Positions 21,592-31,116 are shown, counted from the stretch's first letter. The stretch: DNA of 64,000 nt from Mycobacterium sp. E787 (GCF_001668725.1 NZ_LZKL01000049.1:1-64000); one strand, 5' to 3'. Notes: generated by a model not told the origin, from the sequence alone. Numbers and translations are program-made.

Positions 21592-22167
21592 CTAGACCCA
21601 CGGGACGCGGCACGCGTCACCGGAATTGAAGCCCTGCTCGGTGATGCCCAGCGCGGAGTTCACCCGCGCCCGCATGTTCTCCAGCCCGATCTGGTAGGTC
21701 AGCTCGAACACGCCGGCGTCGCCGAAGCGGGCCTTCAGGTCGGCGACCTGCTCGTCGGTGACGGTGTGCGGGTCGGTGGTCATCGCGTCGGCGTAGGCGA
21801 TGGCGGCGCGCTCGTCGTCGCTGAAAAGCGCTGACGTTGCGTAGTTTTCGATGTCCTTGAGCCGCTCCATGTCCAGGCCGTCCAGGCGCTGCAGCATGGA
21901 CCCGAAGTCGACGCACCACGAACAGCCGACCGCGCGCGCTGTCCAGTAGACCGCCAGCTCGCGCACGCTGACGGGGAGCGCCCTGGAGGCCCGGTCGACC
22001 ATGGTTTCGTGCACGGCGCCGGCGATCATCAGTCTGCGGTGATGCGCGGACACGGCGAACGGTTCGGGAACCTGGCCGTAGCGCCGCTTGGCGACGGAAT
22101 ACATGGCGCGGGTCAGCGGCCCGACGCGCTTGGGGGACAGGGGCTCGATGCGGGTCTTCTGTGTCAT
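21592..22167 (-). CDS. Carboxymuconolactone decarboxylase/AhpD-like protein
   Basis: A 191-residue all-helical protein of the CMD/AhpD family. It contains the redox pair Cys-x-x-Cys in AVGCSWCVDFG, followed by a conserved acidic patch. Such proteins can act as peroxiredoxin partners, but this branch is longer than classic AhpD and has not been assigned a substrate. I took the ATG giving MTQKTRIEPL; a GTG 12 codons upstream is also possible. The gene diverges from the GGDEF gene. Confidence 0.85.
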   Translation of the reverse strand: MTQKTRIEPLSPKRVGPLTRAMYSVAKRRYGQVPEPFAVSAHHRRLMIAGAVHETMVDRASRALPVSVRELAVYWTARAVGCSWCVDFGSMLQRLDGLDMERLKDIENYATSALFSDDERAAIAYADAMTTDPHTVTDEQVADLKARFGDAGVFELTYQIGLENMRARVNSALGITEQGFNSGDACRVPWV

Positions 22168-22258
22168 ACCCGTCAGACGGGACGGGGTGCGAAAGTGTGA
22201 CACATACCTGCGGTATGCGGCTAGTCTCTCGACCTGTGGTGGCGATTGCGAGTTGACG

Positions 22259-23323
22259 ATGACCGCGCTGTTTAGCCGACGGGCCGATCAGTACGACTGG
22301 CTGTCCGGTTATCTCGCGTCGCGGGGCATCAGCGGCGCCACTCGGGCCGTCCTGGCGTCCATCTCGGCGTCGCTGGTGTTGTGCCTTCTCGCGCTGCTGG
22401 CCGGCTCGGACGGGCCCCGCGGGACGGTGCCGGTGGCGATGACCTGGGCCGCCGTCGCCGGCGGAGTGGCGGGGATGTTGTTGTGGGTCTGGCGCTGGCC
22501 GACGCGCAGGCAGTCGCTCGCGTACGCCGTCACGTGCAACACCGCCGTCGCGCTGGCGTGCCTGGCGCACCCGAACCCGCTGGCCGCGCTGATCGGGTGC
22601 GTCGCTTTCGCGACCTTCGGCGCCTACATGGCGTTCTTTCACACGACGGGATGGGTGCTGTACAACTTCGCGGTCGCCGCCGCCGTCGCGTCCTGGGAGG
22701 CGCTGTCCCTGGCGAGATCCGGACACCCCAGCCTCGCCGGCGTGGACCTGTGGCTCGTGATCGAGGTCAACATCGCGCTGCCGCTGGCCATCCGCATCCT
22801 GGTGCGTGCCTTGTCGGGAGATCTGCTGCGCGCCGACCGCGACCCGTTGACGGGACTGCTCAACCGGCGCGCATTTCGGCACGAGGCGCTGGGGATGATC
22901 CTGGCCCGGCGGGGCATCGACTCCCACCTCGTGGTGATGCTGATCGATCTCGACCACTTCAAAGCCCTCAACGACCGGTGTGGCCACGCGGCGGGGGACC
23001 ACGCGCTGGTCCAGGTCGCCCAGGCGCTGCTGGCGGCCGCCGACAATCAGGCGGTGGTGTCGCGAAGCGGCGGTGAGGAATTCCTGCTGGCCGGCACGTC
23101 GTCGGGTTGCAACGCCGAGTCGCTGGCCGCGCGGATGTGCCGGGCCATCGCGGACTCGGCCGCGGGGGTCACCGCCAGCATCGGCACCGCCTGCGCCCGT
23201 CTCGACGACGCCGCACCCGAACCGCAGGCGCTGCTGGAGCAGCTGATCAGCGCCTCCGATGCCGCGATGTACCAGGCCAAGCGGCTGGGCGGAAACCAAA
23301 GCTACCATCACGAACTCTGCTGA
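22259..23323 (+). CDS. Membrane-bound GGDEF protein (diguanylate cyclase)
   Basis: The 354-residue protein has about six transmembrane helices in residues 25-185, then a GGDEF domain from about 195 with DPLTGLLNRRAF, IDLDHFKALND and the active-site signature GGEEF at 271-275. This should make cyclic di-GMP from two GTP. There is no RxxD inhibitory site five residues before GGEEF, so product inhibition through that site is not expected. The start ATG at 22259 gives the natural N-terminus MTALFSRRADQYDWL. It stands alone, with no EAL partner in the window. Confidence 0.92.
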   Translation: MTALFSRRADQYDWLSGYLASRGISGATRAVLASISASLVLCLLALLAGSDGPRGTVPVAMTWAAVAGGVAGMLLWVWRWPTRRQSLAYAVTCNTAVALACLAHPNPLAALIGCVAFATFGAYMAFFHTTGWVLYNFAVAAAVASWEALSLARSGHPSLAGVDLWLVIEVNIALPLAIRILVRALSGDLLRADRDPLTGLLNRRAFRHEALGMILARRGIDSHLVVMLIDLDHFKALNDRCGHAAGDHALVQVAQALLAAADNQAVVSRSGGEEFLLAGTSSGCNAESLAARMCRAIADSAAGVTASIGTACARLDDAAPEPQALLEQLISASDAAMYQAKRLGGNQSYHHELC

Positions 23324-23345
23324 GCGCGCGTCTGTCACCCGTGCC

Positions 23346-23401
23346 GAGCAGACGCAAAAGCCCCCGACACGCCGGTGTGGTGGGGGCTTTTGCGTCTGCT
23401 C
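23346..23401. terminator. Bidirectional intrinsic terminator between GGDEF gene and sdhB
   Basis: A perfect 20-base inverted repeat has arms at 23346-23365 and 23382-23401. Its centre is AAAAGCCCCC, then GGGGGCTTTT on the other arm, so each strand shows an A-tract, a GC stem and a T-tract. The loop also contains ACAC/GTGT that can pair. It lies between the convergent stops of the GGDEF gene and sdhB and should stop transcripts from both sides. Confidence 0.88.
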
Positions 23402-23410
23402 GCCGGCGGG

Positions 23411-24211
23411 TCAGCGCGAGAACATGATCGCGCGCTTGACCTCCTGGATCGCCTTGGTGACCTCGATGCCGCGCGGGCAGGCTTCGGTGCAGTTGAACGT
23501 GGTCCGGCAGCGCCACACGCCGTCCACCTCGTTGAGGATGTCGAGTCGCTCGGCGGCGGCCTCGTCGCGGCTGTCGAAGATGAAGCGGTGCGCGTTGACG
23601 ATCGCCGCCGGCCCGTAGTAGCTGCCCTCGTGCCAGAAGACGGGGCAGCTGGTGGTGCAGGCCGCGCACAGGATGCACTTGGTGGTGTCGTCGTAGCGGG
23701 CGCGGTCGGTCGGGCTCTGGATGCGTTCCCGCGTCGGGGGGTTGCCGGTGGTGATCAAATACGGCTTCACCGCCCGGTAGGCGTCGAAGAACGGCTCCAT
23801 GTCGACCACGAGGTCCTTCTCCACCGGCAGCCCGCGGATGGGCTCGACCGTGATGGTGAGCTGTTTGCCGGGTTTTTTGGGCAGCAGGTCCCGCATCAGC
23901 ACCTTGCAGGCCAGCCGGTTGACGCCGTTGATGCGCATGGCGTCCGACCCGCACACACCGTGGGCGCAGGACCGCCGGAACGTCAGCGTCCCGTCGAGGT
24001 AGCTCTTGATGTAGATCAGCAGGTTGAGCATCCGGTCGCTGGGCAGGCACGGCACCCGAAAGCTCTGCCAGCCACCGGTTTTCGCGAACGCCTCGGGCTG
24101 GTCGGGGTTGAACCGGGCGATCTTCACCGTCACCAGCACGGCGCCCTCGGGGATCGGCGGCAGCGGGGGTTCCACCCGCGGCTCGACGGCCGGCTCCATG
24201 TCGAAGGCCAT
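23411..24211 (-). CDS. sdhB: Succinate dehydrogenase iron-sulfur subunit
   Basis: SdhB passes electrons from SdhA to quinone. The 266-residue protein has the [2Fe-2S] cysteines in SCAHGVCGSD and a later Cys (LACKVL), the [4Fe-4S] motif CILCAACTTSCP near 170, and the [3Fe-4S] motif CRTTFNCTEACPRG near 230. The ATG shares one base with the sdhA stop (TGATG). It is the last gene of the operon, before the strong terminator. Confidence 0.97.
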   Translation of the reverse strand: MAFDMEPAVEPRVEPPLPPIPEGAVLVTVKIARFNPDQPEAFAKTGGWQSFRVPCLPSDRMLNLLIYIKSYLDGTLTFRRSCAHGVCGSDAMRINGVNRLACKVLMRDLLPKKPGKQLTITVEPIRGLPVEKDLVVDMEPFFDAYRAVKPYLITTGNPPTRERIQSPTDRARYDDTTKCILCAACTTSCPVFWHEGSYYGPAAIVNAHRFIFDSRDEAAAERLDILNEVDGVWRCRTTFNCTEACPRGIEVTKAIQEVKRAIMFSR

Positions 24212-25965
24212 CAGTACTTCCGTTCCTTCGGTTCGTAGCGGGTTTGCACCACCGGCTTGAAGTCCAGCGCGATGTCGCTCAGCAGAGCGCTGCCCTGCTT
24301 GTAGGCCATCGTGTGGCGCATGTAGTTGACGTCGTCGCGGTTCGGGTAGTCCTCGCGGGCATGCCCGCCGCGGGATTCCTTGCGGTTCAGCGCCCCGACC
24401 ACGGTGACCTCGGCCAGCTCCAGCAGGAAGCCGAGCTCGATGGCCTCCAACAGGTCGCTGTTGAACCGCTTTCCCTTGTCGTGCACGGTGATTCGCGAAT
24501 AGCGCTCCTTCAGCGCGTGGATGTCCGTCAGGGCCTGCTTCAGCGTCTCCTCGGTGCGGAAGACCGCGGCGTTGTTGTCCATCGACTGCTGCAGCGCGCC
24601 GCGGATGTCGGCGACGCGCTCGTTGCCGTGCTCGGAGAGGATGTCGGCCACCCATCCGACGACCATCGCCTCCGGCTCCGGCGGCATGTCGACGAAATCA
24701 TGGCCCCGCGCGTAGGCCGCCGCCGCGATGCCGGCCCGGCGCCCGAACACGTTGATGTCCAGCAGCGAATTGGTGCCCAGCCGGTTGGCGCCGTGCACCG
24801 ACACGCACGCGCACTCGCCCGCGGCGTACAGACCCGGCACGATAGAAGTGTTGTCCCGCAACACCTGTCCTGTGACGGTGGTGGGGATGCCGCCCATCAC
24901 GTAATGACACGTCGGGTAGACCGGCACGAGCTCGTGCACCGGGTCCACGCCCAGGTACGTGCGGGCGAACTCGGTGATGTCGGGCAGCTTGGCCTCCAGC
25001 ACGTCCTCGCCCAGGTGGCGGACGTCGATGTAGACGTAGTCCTTGTGCGGACCGGCGCCGCGGCCCTCGAGGACCTCCAGGACCATCGAGCGGGCGACGA
25101 TGTCGCGCGGCGCCAGGTCGACGATCGTCGGGGCGTAGCGCTCCATGAAGCGCTCGCCCTCGCCGTTGAGCAGCCGGCCGCCCTCGCCGCGCACGGCCTC
25201 CGAGATCAGGATGCCCAGGCCGGCCAGGCCCGTCGGGTGGAACTGGTGAAACTCCATGTCCTCCAACGGAAGTCCCTTGCGGAACACGATGCCGATGCCG
25301 TCGCCGGTCAGTGTGTGGGCGTTGGACGTGGTCTTGTACATGCGGCCCGACCCGCCGGTCGCGATCACCACCGCCTTGGTGTGGAAGACGTGGATCTCAC
25401 CCGTGGCCAGCTCGTAGGCGACCACGCCGGTGGCCACCGGCCCGCTCGGCGTCTGCGTCAAAACCAGGTCCAGGGCGTAGAACTCGTTGAAGAACTGCAC
25501 GTCGTGCCGCACGCAGTTCTGGTACAGGGTCTGCAGGATCATGTGGCCGGTGCGGTCGGCGGCGTAACAGGCCCGGCGCACCGGGGCCTTGCCGTGGTCG
25601 CGGGTGTGCCCGCCGAAGCGGCGCTGGTCGATGCGGCCCTCGGGGGTGCGGTTGAACGGCATCCCCATCTTCTCCAGGTCGAGCACCGCGTCGATGGCTT
25701 CCTTGCACATGATTTCCACGGCGTCCTGGTCGGCCAGGTAGTCGCCGCCCTTGACCGTGTCGAACGTGTGCCACTCCCAGTTGTCGTCCTCGACGTTGGC
25801 CAGCGCCGCGCACATGCCGCCCTGGGCGGCACCGGTGTGGCTGCGGGTGGGATAGAGCTTGGTCAGCACCGCGGTCCGCACCCGCGGCCCGGCCTCGACG
25901 GCGGCACGCATCCCGGCGCCGCCCGCGCCGACGATCACCACGTCGTATCGGTGTTGCTGGATCAA
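24211..25965 (-). CDS. sdhA: Succinate dehydrogenase flavoprotein subunit
   Basis: SdhA oxidises succinate to fumarate. The 584-residue protein has the Rossmann motif VVIVGAGGAGMRAA at residues 9-22, the FAD-attachment His43 in TRSHTGAAQGG, and the active-site HxxxR regions FHQFHPTG and GGIPTTVTGQ. It lies 10 bases after sdhD and overlaps the sdhB start. The length and motif order match M. tuberculosis SdhA (Rv3318), the Sdh2-type enzyme. Confidence 0.97.
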   Translation of the reverse strand: MIQQHRYDVVIVGAGGAGMRAAVEAGPRVRTAVLTKLYPTRSHTGAAQGGMCAALANVEDDNWEWHTFDTVKGGDYLADQDAVEIMCKEAIDAVLDLEKMGMPFNRTPEGRIDQRRFGGHTRDHGKAPVRRACYAADRTGHMILQTLYQNCVRHDVQFFNEFYALDLVLTQTPSGPVATGVVAYELATGEIHVFHTKAVVIATGGSGRMYKTTSNAHTLTGDGIGIVFRKGLPLEDMEFHQFHPTGLAGLGILISEAVRGEGGRLLNGEGERFMERYAPTIVDLAPRDIVARSMVLEVLEGRGAGPHKDYVYIDVRHLGEDVLEAKLPDITEFARTYLGVDPVHELVPVYPTCHYVMGGIPTTVTGQVLRDNTSIVPGLYAAGECACVSVHGANRLGTNSLLDINVFGRRAGIAAAAYARGHDFVDMPPEPEAMVVGWVADILSEHGNERVADIRGALQQSMDNNAAVFRTEETLKQALTDIHALKERYSRITVHDKGKRFNSDLLEAIELGFLLELAEVTVVGALNRKESRGGHAREDYPNRDDVNYMRHTMAYKQGSALLSDIALDFKPVVQTRYEPKERKY

Positions 25966-25975
25966 CGCGCCTCCC

Positions 25976-26443
25976 TCAGGAAATGTTCGGGTCGAAGGTC
26001 ACCAGCACGTATGTGCCCAGCACCAACGTGAACCCGATCGACAGCAGCAGCAGGCTGTTGAGCCAGAACCGGGTGGAGTTCTTGCGGCTGTAGTCGTCGA
26101 TGATGGTCCGCAGCCCGTTGCCGCCGTGCAGCTCGGCCAGCCACAGCAGCGCCATGTCCCAGATCTGCCAGAACGGCGAATGCCAGCGCTGCGCGACGTA
26201 GTTGAAGTCGATGCGGTACACGCCGTCGTCCCACATCAGCATGATGAACAGGTGCCCGACCGCCAGGAACACCAGCGCGATCCCGGAGAACCGCATGAAC
26301 AGCCACGCGAACTTCTCGAAGTTGGGGATGCCGGCGCGCCGGCGGGGGGAGCGCGGATTGTCCAGGCTGGCCGGGCGGTCGTAGAAGCGCTGCCTGACCG
26401 GCGCGACCTGGCCCCGCCCGAGCTGCAGGTCGGGGCTGCTCAT
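25976..26443 (-). CDS. sdhD: Succinate dehydrogenase membrane anchor subunit
   Basis: The 155-residue anchor has a basic cytoplasmic N-terminus (to about 40) and three transmembrane helices at about 48-72, 95-112 and 125-148. The C-terminus is LVTFDPNIS, as in M. tuberculosis SdhD. His in the GHLFIML helix and the HGGNGLRTI loop are candidate heme/quinone-site residues. The ATG overlaps the sdhC stop (ATGA). Confidence 0.95.
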   Translation of the reverse strand: MSSPDLQLGRGQVAPVRQRFYDRPASLDNPRSPRRRAGIPNFEKFAWLFMRFSGIALVFLAVGHLFIMLMWDDGVYRIDFNYVAQRWHSPFWQIWDMALLWLAELHGGNGLRTIIDDYSRKNSTRFWLNSLLLLSIGFTLVLGTYVLVTFDPNIS

Positions 26444-26844
26444 CGGAAGTGCCCCATGATGTGGATGACGGTCACCACGCCCGCCGGAACCATCAGCAAC
26501 AGGAACACGACGCCGACGATCCAGAACATCAGCCGCTGGTGGCGGGGGCCCTGCGACCAGAAGTCGATCAGGATGACCCGGATGCCGTTCAGGCCGTGGA
26601 ACAGCACGGCGGCGACGAGGCCGTACTCCATCAGCCCGACGACGGGGGTCTGGTAGTCGTGGATCACCGCGTTGTAGGTCTGCGGGCTGACCCGCAGCAT
26701 CGCGGCGTCCAGGACGTGGACGAACAGGAAGAAGAAGACCGTCGCGCCGCTGATGCGGTGCAGCACCCATGACCACATGCCGGGGTCGCCGCGATACAGG
26801 GTCCGGGGCGGTCGCCGCTTGCGCGCGGGGGCAGTGCTTACCAA
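26440..26844 (-). CDS. sdhC: Succinate dehydrogenase cytochrome b556 subunit
   Basis: The first gene of sdhCDAB, encoding 134 residues with three transmembrane helices. The signature HRISGATVFFFLFVHVLD is near residue 29, and the probable heme-ligand His is in VLFHGLNGIRV near 83. A start at GTG or ATG codons inside the first 22 residues is possible; M. tuberculosis SdhC is annotated shorter. The 165-base gap to cdd must hold its promoter. Confidence 0.95.
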   Translation of the reverse strand: MVSTAPARKRRPPRTLYRGDPGMWSWVLHRISGATVFFFLFVHVLDAAMLRVSPQTYNAVIHDYQTPVVGLMEYGLVAAVLFHGLNGIRVILIDFWSQGPRHQRLMFWIVGVVFLLLMVPAGVVTVIHIMGHFR

Positions 26845-27009
26845 GTCCTCACCGCCTTTAACGTTGATACGACTGTCAAGCCGGGCAGTTCAGCCTAACC
26901 CCGCCGGCGGGAGGCCTGCGCCGAACAGTCCGCCGGGCGAACGGTCGTGTCAGAGTGAGGGTGACGGCGTCGAGCCGGCCATGACGAGCGGGGTTCGAGC
27001 GAGGTGGAT

Positions 27010-27408
27010 ATGCCCGATATCGACTGGAATGCGCTGCGGGACAAGGCAACACAGGTGGCGGCGGGGGCCTACGCGCCGTACTCGCGGTTTCCGGTGGGCG
27101 CCGCCGCGCTGGTCGACGACGGCCGCGTGGTCACCGGCTGCAATGTGGAGAACGTCTCATATGGCCTTGGTCTCTGTGCCGAGTGCGGGGTGGTGTGCGC
27201 CCTGCATTCGACCGGCGGCGGCCGGCTGGTCGCGCTGGCGTGCGTCGACGCCCGGGGCGCCCCGCTGACGCCGTGCGGGCGGTGCCGTCAGGTGCTGCTG
27301 GAGCACGGCGGCCCCGGCCTGTTGATCGACCATCCCGCGGGGCCCCGCCGCCTGGGCGAGCTGCTGCCCGACGCGTTCACCGCCGACCTGCCCCGGGAAC
27401 GCCCTTGA
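27010..27408 (+). CDS. cdd: Cytidine deaminase
   Basis: Cdd deaminates cytidine and deoxycytidine in pyrimidine salvage. The 132-residue protein has the zinc/proton-shuttle motif CAE in LCAECGVVCAL near residue 55 and the PCGRCRQ zinc pair near 88. ATG 27010 has GAGG five bases upstream and fits the M. tuberculosis start; a GTG two codons earlier is possible. The stop overlaps the deoA start, so the pair is translationally coupled. Confidence 0.96.
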   Translation: MPDIDWNALRDKATQVAAGAYAPYSRFPVGAAALVDDGRVVTGCNVENVSYGLGLCAECGVVCALHSTGGGRLVALACVDARGAPLTPCGRCRQVLLEHGGPGLLIDHPAGPRRLGELLPDAFTADLPRERP

Positions 27409-28691
27409 CCGGCTTCGAATTCGACGCGCCGACGGTGATCCGGACCAAGCGCGACGGCGGTCGGTTGTCCGATGCGGCCATCGACTGGGTCGTCGACGCG
27501 TACACCCACGGCCGGGTCGCCGACGAGCAGATGTCGGCGCTGTTGATGGCGATCTTCTTCCGCGGCATGGACCGCGGCGAGATCGCCCGGTGGACGGCGG
27601 CGATGCTGGCGTCCGGCGAGCGCCTGGACTTCACCGACCTGTACCTGCCGACGGTGGACAAGCACTCGACCGGGGGAGTCGGGGACAAGATCACCCTGCC
27701 GTTGGTGCCCGTCGTCGCCGCGTGCGGCGCCGCCGTGCCCCAGGCGTCCGGCCGCGGGCTGGGGCACACCGGCGGCACCCTGGACAAGCTGGAGGCCATC
27801 GCCGGGTTCTCCGCCGCGCTGTCGGGCCGGCGGGTGCGTGACCAGCTGCGTGACGTCGGGGCCGCCATCTTCGCCGCCGGCGAGCTGGCGCCGGCCGACG
27901 CCAAGCTGTACGCGCTGCGCGACATCACCGGCACGGTCGAGTCGCTGCCGCTGATCGCCAGCTCGGTGATGAGCAAGAAGCTGGCCGAGGGGGCCGGCGC
28001 GCTGGTGCTCGACGTGAAGGTCGGGTCGGGGGCGCTGATGGCCTCGGAGGCGGCCAGCCGCGAGCTCGCGCAGACCATGGTGCGCCTCGGCGCGGCGCAC
28101 GGCGTGCCCACCCGCGCGCTGCTGACCGACATGAACCGCCCGCTGGGCGCGACGGTGGGCAACGCGCTCGAGGTCGCCGAGTCGCTGGAGGTGCTGGCCG
28201 GCGGCGGGCCGCCCGACGTGGTGGAGCTGACGGTGCGGCTGGCCGCCGAGATGCTCGGGCTCGCCGGGATCGACGACCGCGATCCCGCCCAGACCCTGCG
28301 CGACGGCACCGCGATGGACCGGTTTCGCCGGCTCGTCGCGGCCCAGGGCGGCGACCTGTCGGTCCCGTTGCCGGTCGCTTCGTGTTCCGAGACCGTGACG
28401 GCTTCCCGGGGCGGCACAATGGGCGATATCGACGCGATGGCAGTGGGGCAGGCGGCTTGGCGGCTCGGCGCGGGGAGATCCCGCCCGGGTGAACCGGTGC
28501 AGCCGGGCGCGGGCATCCGGATCCACCGCCGCCCCGGGCAGCCCGTCGCGGCCGGCGAGCCGCTCTTCACCCTCTACACCGACACCCCCGAGCGTTTCGG
28601 CGCCGCGCTGGCCGAGCTGGACGGCGGCTTCGGCGTCGGCGACGCGCCACCGGCCGCCAGGCCGCTGATCATCGATCGGATCGCCCCGTGA
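27405..28691 (+). CDS. deoA: Thymidine phosphorylase
   Basis: DeoA cleaves thymidine with phosphate to thymine and deoxyribose-1-phosphate. The 428-residue protein has the family signature [18 protein letters not shown] near residue 117 and the phosphate-binding [12 protein letters not shown] near 82. The start is TTG, overlapping the cdd stop as TTGA. The length is one residue off M. tuberculosis DeoA. The gene feeds the same salvage pathway as cdd and add on either side. Confidence 0.96.
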   Translation: MTGFEFDAPTVIRTKRDGGRLSDAAIDWVVDAYTHGRVADEQMSALLMAIFFRGMDRGEIARWTAAMLASGERLDFTDLYLPTVDKHSTGGVGDKITLPLVPVVAACGAAVPQASGRGLGHTGGTLDKLEAIAGFSAALSGRRVRDQLRDVGAAIFAAGELAPADAKLYALRDITGTVESLPLIASSVMSKKLAEGAGALVLDVKVGSGALMASEAASRELAQTMVRLGAAHGVPTRALLTDMNRPLGATVGNALEVAESLEVLAGGGPPDVVELTVRLAAEMLGLAGIDDRDPAQTLRDGTAMDRFRRLVAAQGGDLSVPLPVASCSETVTASRGGTMGDIDAMAVGQAAWRLGAGRSRPGEPVQPGAGIRIHRRPGQPVAAGEPLFTLYTDTPERFGAALAELDGGFGVGDAPPAARPLIIDRIAP

Positions 28692-29773
28692 GCACACTGG
28701 ATCTCGCGCAGATCACCAAGGCGCCCAAGGCGCTGCTGCACGATCACCTCGACGGCGGCTTGCGGCCGTCCACCGTGATCGACATCGCCGGCCAGACCGG
28801 CTATGACGGCCTGCCCGCCACCGACGTCGACGAGCTCGCCAAGTGGTTCCGCACCCGGTCGCACAGCGGCTCACTGGAGCGCTACCTGGAGCCGTTCTCG
28901 CACACCGTGGCGGTGATGCAGACGCCCGATGCGCTGTACCGCGTCGCCTACGAGTGCGTCGAGGACCTGGCCGCCGACGCCGTCGTCTACGCCGAGGTGC
29001 GCTTCGCGCCGGAGCTGCACATCGACCGTGGGCTGTCCTTCGACGAGATCGTCGACGCCGTCCTGGAGGGTTTCGCCGCCGGCGAGAAGGCGTCCGCCGC
29101 CGCGGGCCGCCCGATCAAGGTGCGGTGCCTGGTCACCGCCATGCGGCACGCCGCGGTGTCCCGCGAAATCGCCGAACTGGCAATCCGGTTCCGGGACAAG
29201 GGCGTCGTGGGATTCGACATCGCGGGCGCGGAGGCCGGCAACCCGCCGACGCGCCACCTCGACGCCTTCGAGTACATGCGAGACCACAACGCGCGCTTCA
29301 CCATCCACGCCGGTGAGGCGTTCGGGCTGCCCTCGATCCACGAGGCGATCGCGTTCTGCGGCGCCGACCGGCTGGGCCACGGGGTACGCATCGTCGACGA
29401 CATCGACGTCCTCGAAGGCGGGCGGGTCCGGCTGGGTCCGCAGGCATCCATCCTGCGGGACAAGAGAATTCCGCTCGAGCTGTGCCCCAGCTCGAACGTG
29501 CAGACCGGCGCGGTCAAGAGCATCGCCGAGCACCCGTTCGATCTGCTGGCCCGCACCCGCTTCCGGGTCACCGTGAACACGGACAACAGGCTGATGAGCG
29601 ACACCACCATGAGCCTCGAAATGTCGCGCCTGGTAGACGCTTTCGGCTACGGGTGGAGTGACCTCGAGCGGTTCACGATCAACGCGATGAAGTCCGCCTT
29701 CATCCCGTTCGACGAGCGGCTGGCGATCATCGACGAGGTGATCAAGCCGCGGTATGCGGTGTTGATCGGTTAG
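28688..29773 (+). CDS. add: Adenosine deaminase
   Basis: Add converts adenosine to inosine. The 361-residue TIM-barrel enzyme has the zinc motif HDHLDGG near residue 18, HAGEAFG near 208 carrying a zinc His and the catalytic Glu, GHGVRI near 231, and NTDNR near 298 with the catalytic Asp. The GTG start overlaps the deoA stop (GTGA), completing a three-gene operon in which each start overlaps the previous stop. Confidence 0.96.
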   Translation: MSTLDLAQITKAPKALLHDHLDGGLRPSTVIDIAGQTGYDGLPATDVDELAKWFRTRSHSGSLERYLEPFSHTVAVMQTPDALYRVAYECVEDLAADAVVYAEVRFAPELHIDRGLSFDEIVDAVLEGFAAGEKASAAAGRPIKVRCLVTAMRHAAVSREIAELAIRFRDKGVVGFDIAGAEAGNPPTRHLDAFEYMRDHNARFTIHAGEAFGLPSIHEAIAFCGADRLGHGVRIVDDIDVLEGGRVRLGPQASILRDKRIPLELCPSSNVQTGAVKSIAEHPFDLLARTRFRVTVNTDNRLMSDTTMSLEMSRLVDAFGYGWSDLERFTINAMKSAFIPFDERLAIIDEVIKPRYAVLIG

Positions 29774-29781
29774 TCGACGAT

Positions 29782-29800
29782 CGCCGGCCCTCGTCCGGCG
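29782..29800. terminator. Short GC hairpin between convergent add and YeaQ genes
   Basis: CGCCGG and CCGGCG pair across a 7-base loop, just after the add stop and four bases before the YeaQ-type stop on the other strand. There is no T-tract, which is common for mycobacterial hairpin terminators. Placement between convergent stops is the main support. Confidence 0.4.
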
Positions 29801-29803
29801 GAC

Positions 29804-30088
29804 CTACCGGGGCAGCCCGGTGCGGCTGCGACGACCAGTCACCGCCTCGTAGATGGCGATGAGCACCACGGCGGCGGCGACCCCGATGAAGAACGGGATC
29901 CAGGCGATTCCGCCGTTGGCGTTGTGGTATCCGAACTGGGCGGCCACGGCCGACCCGATCAGGCCGCCCACGGCGCCGAGCACGACCGTCATGATCATGC
30001 CGATGCTCTGCTTACCAGGCATCACCAAGCGCGCCACCACACCGATGATGGCGCCCACGATGATCGCGAGGATGATTGATCCGATCAT
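29804..30088 (-). CDS. GlsB/YeaQ/YmgE-family stress membrane protein
   Basis: A 94-residue, glycine-rich protein with three transmembrane helices and the family pattern VGAIIGVVARLVMPG, then GAVGGLIGSAVA. An AGGAG ribosome-binding site sits 7 bases before the ATG. This transglycosylase-associated family is induced by stress in several bacteria, but the mechanism is unknown. Confidence 0.87.
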   Translation of the reverse strand: MIGSIILAIIVGAIIGVVARLVMPGKQSIGMIMTVVLGAVGGLIGSAVAAQFGYHNANGGIAWIPFFIGVAAAVVLIAIYEAVTGRRSRTGLPR

Positions 30089-30227
30089 TTTGCAGCTCCT
30101 GTCTTCGGGGCGCCCGGGGCGGGCGCCACCTTCGACAGGGGTTCCCTAACCGGCGGGCTTGTAACCCCTTGTGCCCCCGAACCGGCTCTGGCGCACCAGC
30201 CGGCATGGCCGGCGCGTCGCGGCGAAG

Positions 30228-30623
30228 TCAGTCGTTGCAGCCGTTGAGGTCGACGGTCGAACCTGGTCCCGCGCCCTCCAGCGCCGCGGCGTCTGCCGCG
30301 CCCTGGAACTGTGCAACCCTTCCCGCAAAGGTTTTCCCGTCGGCGCTCGACGCGATCGACAGGCAACCGAGCCCGGACGTGAGCACCTGGCAGTCGTTCG
30401 TCTTGCCCATGACGTTGCACCACAGCACGGCGGCGTCCTCCGCCTGGTTTCGGGTCCGATAGTTCAGCCGGATCGCTTCTTCTCCGGTCGAGGTGGATGC
30501 CGCGACCGCGCCCCAGCATCCCGGCCGGCAGTAGAAGTCGATATCGGCCCGGGCCGCCGGCGGGGCCGCGGACCCCGCGGCGGCGAGAATGGCGATAATC
30601 GCTGGCAGCGCAACGGTTCTCAT
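30228..30623 (-). CDS. Secreted DUF4189-type protein
   Basis: The 131-residue preprotein starts at ATG 30623 and has a signal peptide cleaved near AARA-DIDF (about residue 25). The mature part is DUF4189-like: a CWGAVAAS strand, an RTRNQAEDAAVLWC helix and then a Cys-rich beta region, with six Cys likely to form disulfides. Relatives such as Rv1269c are secreted proteins of unknown role. It precedes no close partner on this strand. Confidence 0.75.
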   Translation of the reverse strand: MRTVALPAIIAILAAAGSAAPPAARADIDFYCRPGCWGAVAASTSTGEEAIRLNYRTRNQAEDAAVLWCNVMGKTNDCQVLTSGLGCLSIASSADGKTFAGRVAQFQGAADAAALEGAGPGSTVDLNGCND

Positions 30624-30717
30624 GGTCACGACCTCGGCTGGGCCCCCCATGGACGCCTTTCACCGTCGCAGCCTTGACCCAGAGCCGGCTATGAACCGGC
30701 TCTGAGGGCCATGAGAC

Positions 30718-31074
30718 CTACAACCCGGGCAGGCAGATGGGGGCGCCGTAGCACGGGGGCGGACCCAGCGGTTGCCGTGGGGCATCGCCCTCCCAGACGA
30801 ATTGCCCGACGTTACCCATGCCGCCGACGGGGACCCAGTACCAGTGATGGCAGACGTTCATGTCCCAGCGGACATCCGGCATCGGCAGGGGCTGTCCAGG
30901 GCACCAGTCGTGCGGAACCGTGAAATTGTCCGCCGGCAACGGGTCACCGGGGTGCTGGGCCCAGCCGGGCGCGCCTGCGGCGGTGCCCGCGGCAAGCCCC
31001 ACGCCCGCCGCCGCGACGCCGCCCGACAGCAGCGCCCTCGCCAGCATTTTCCTCAGGGTGCGGGTGGTGTCCAT
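30718..31074 (-). CDS. Mtp (curli-like pilin)-related exported protein, copy 1
   Basis: The 118-residue preprotein has a signal peptide cut near AAG-APGW (about residue 34). The mature part carries WCPGQPLPMPD, a WDMNVCHHWYW segment, and a C-terminal Pro/Cys region. The WCPGQP...WD..xCH pattern is that of M. tuberculosis Mtp (Rv3312A), whose gene also lies next to add. GGAAG precedes the ATG. A surface-fibre or adhesion role is inferred from that resemblance; it is not a clear orthologue. Confidence 0.65.
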   Translation of the reverse strand: MDTTRTLRKMLARALLSGGVAAAGVGLAAGTAAGAPGWAQHPGDPLPADNFTVPHDWCPGQPLPMPDVRWDMNVCHHWYWVPVGGMGNVGQFVWEGDAPRQPLGPPPCYGAPICLPGL

Positions 31075-31116
31075 GGCGCTTCCTTCTTGGGTAGAGGCGG
31101 GCGGTGATCGACGCCA

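Noticed and set aside
24244..26031. 595-codon open frame opposite sdhA
   Set aside because: Same reason as above; the sdhCDAB operon fully explains the stretch.
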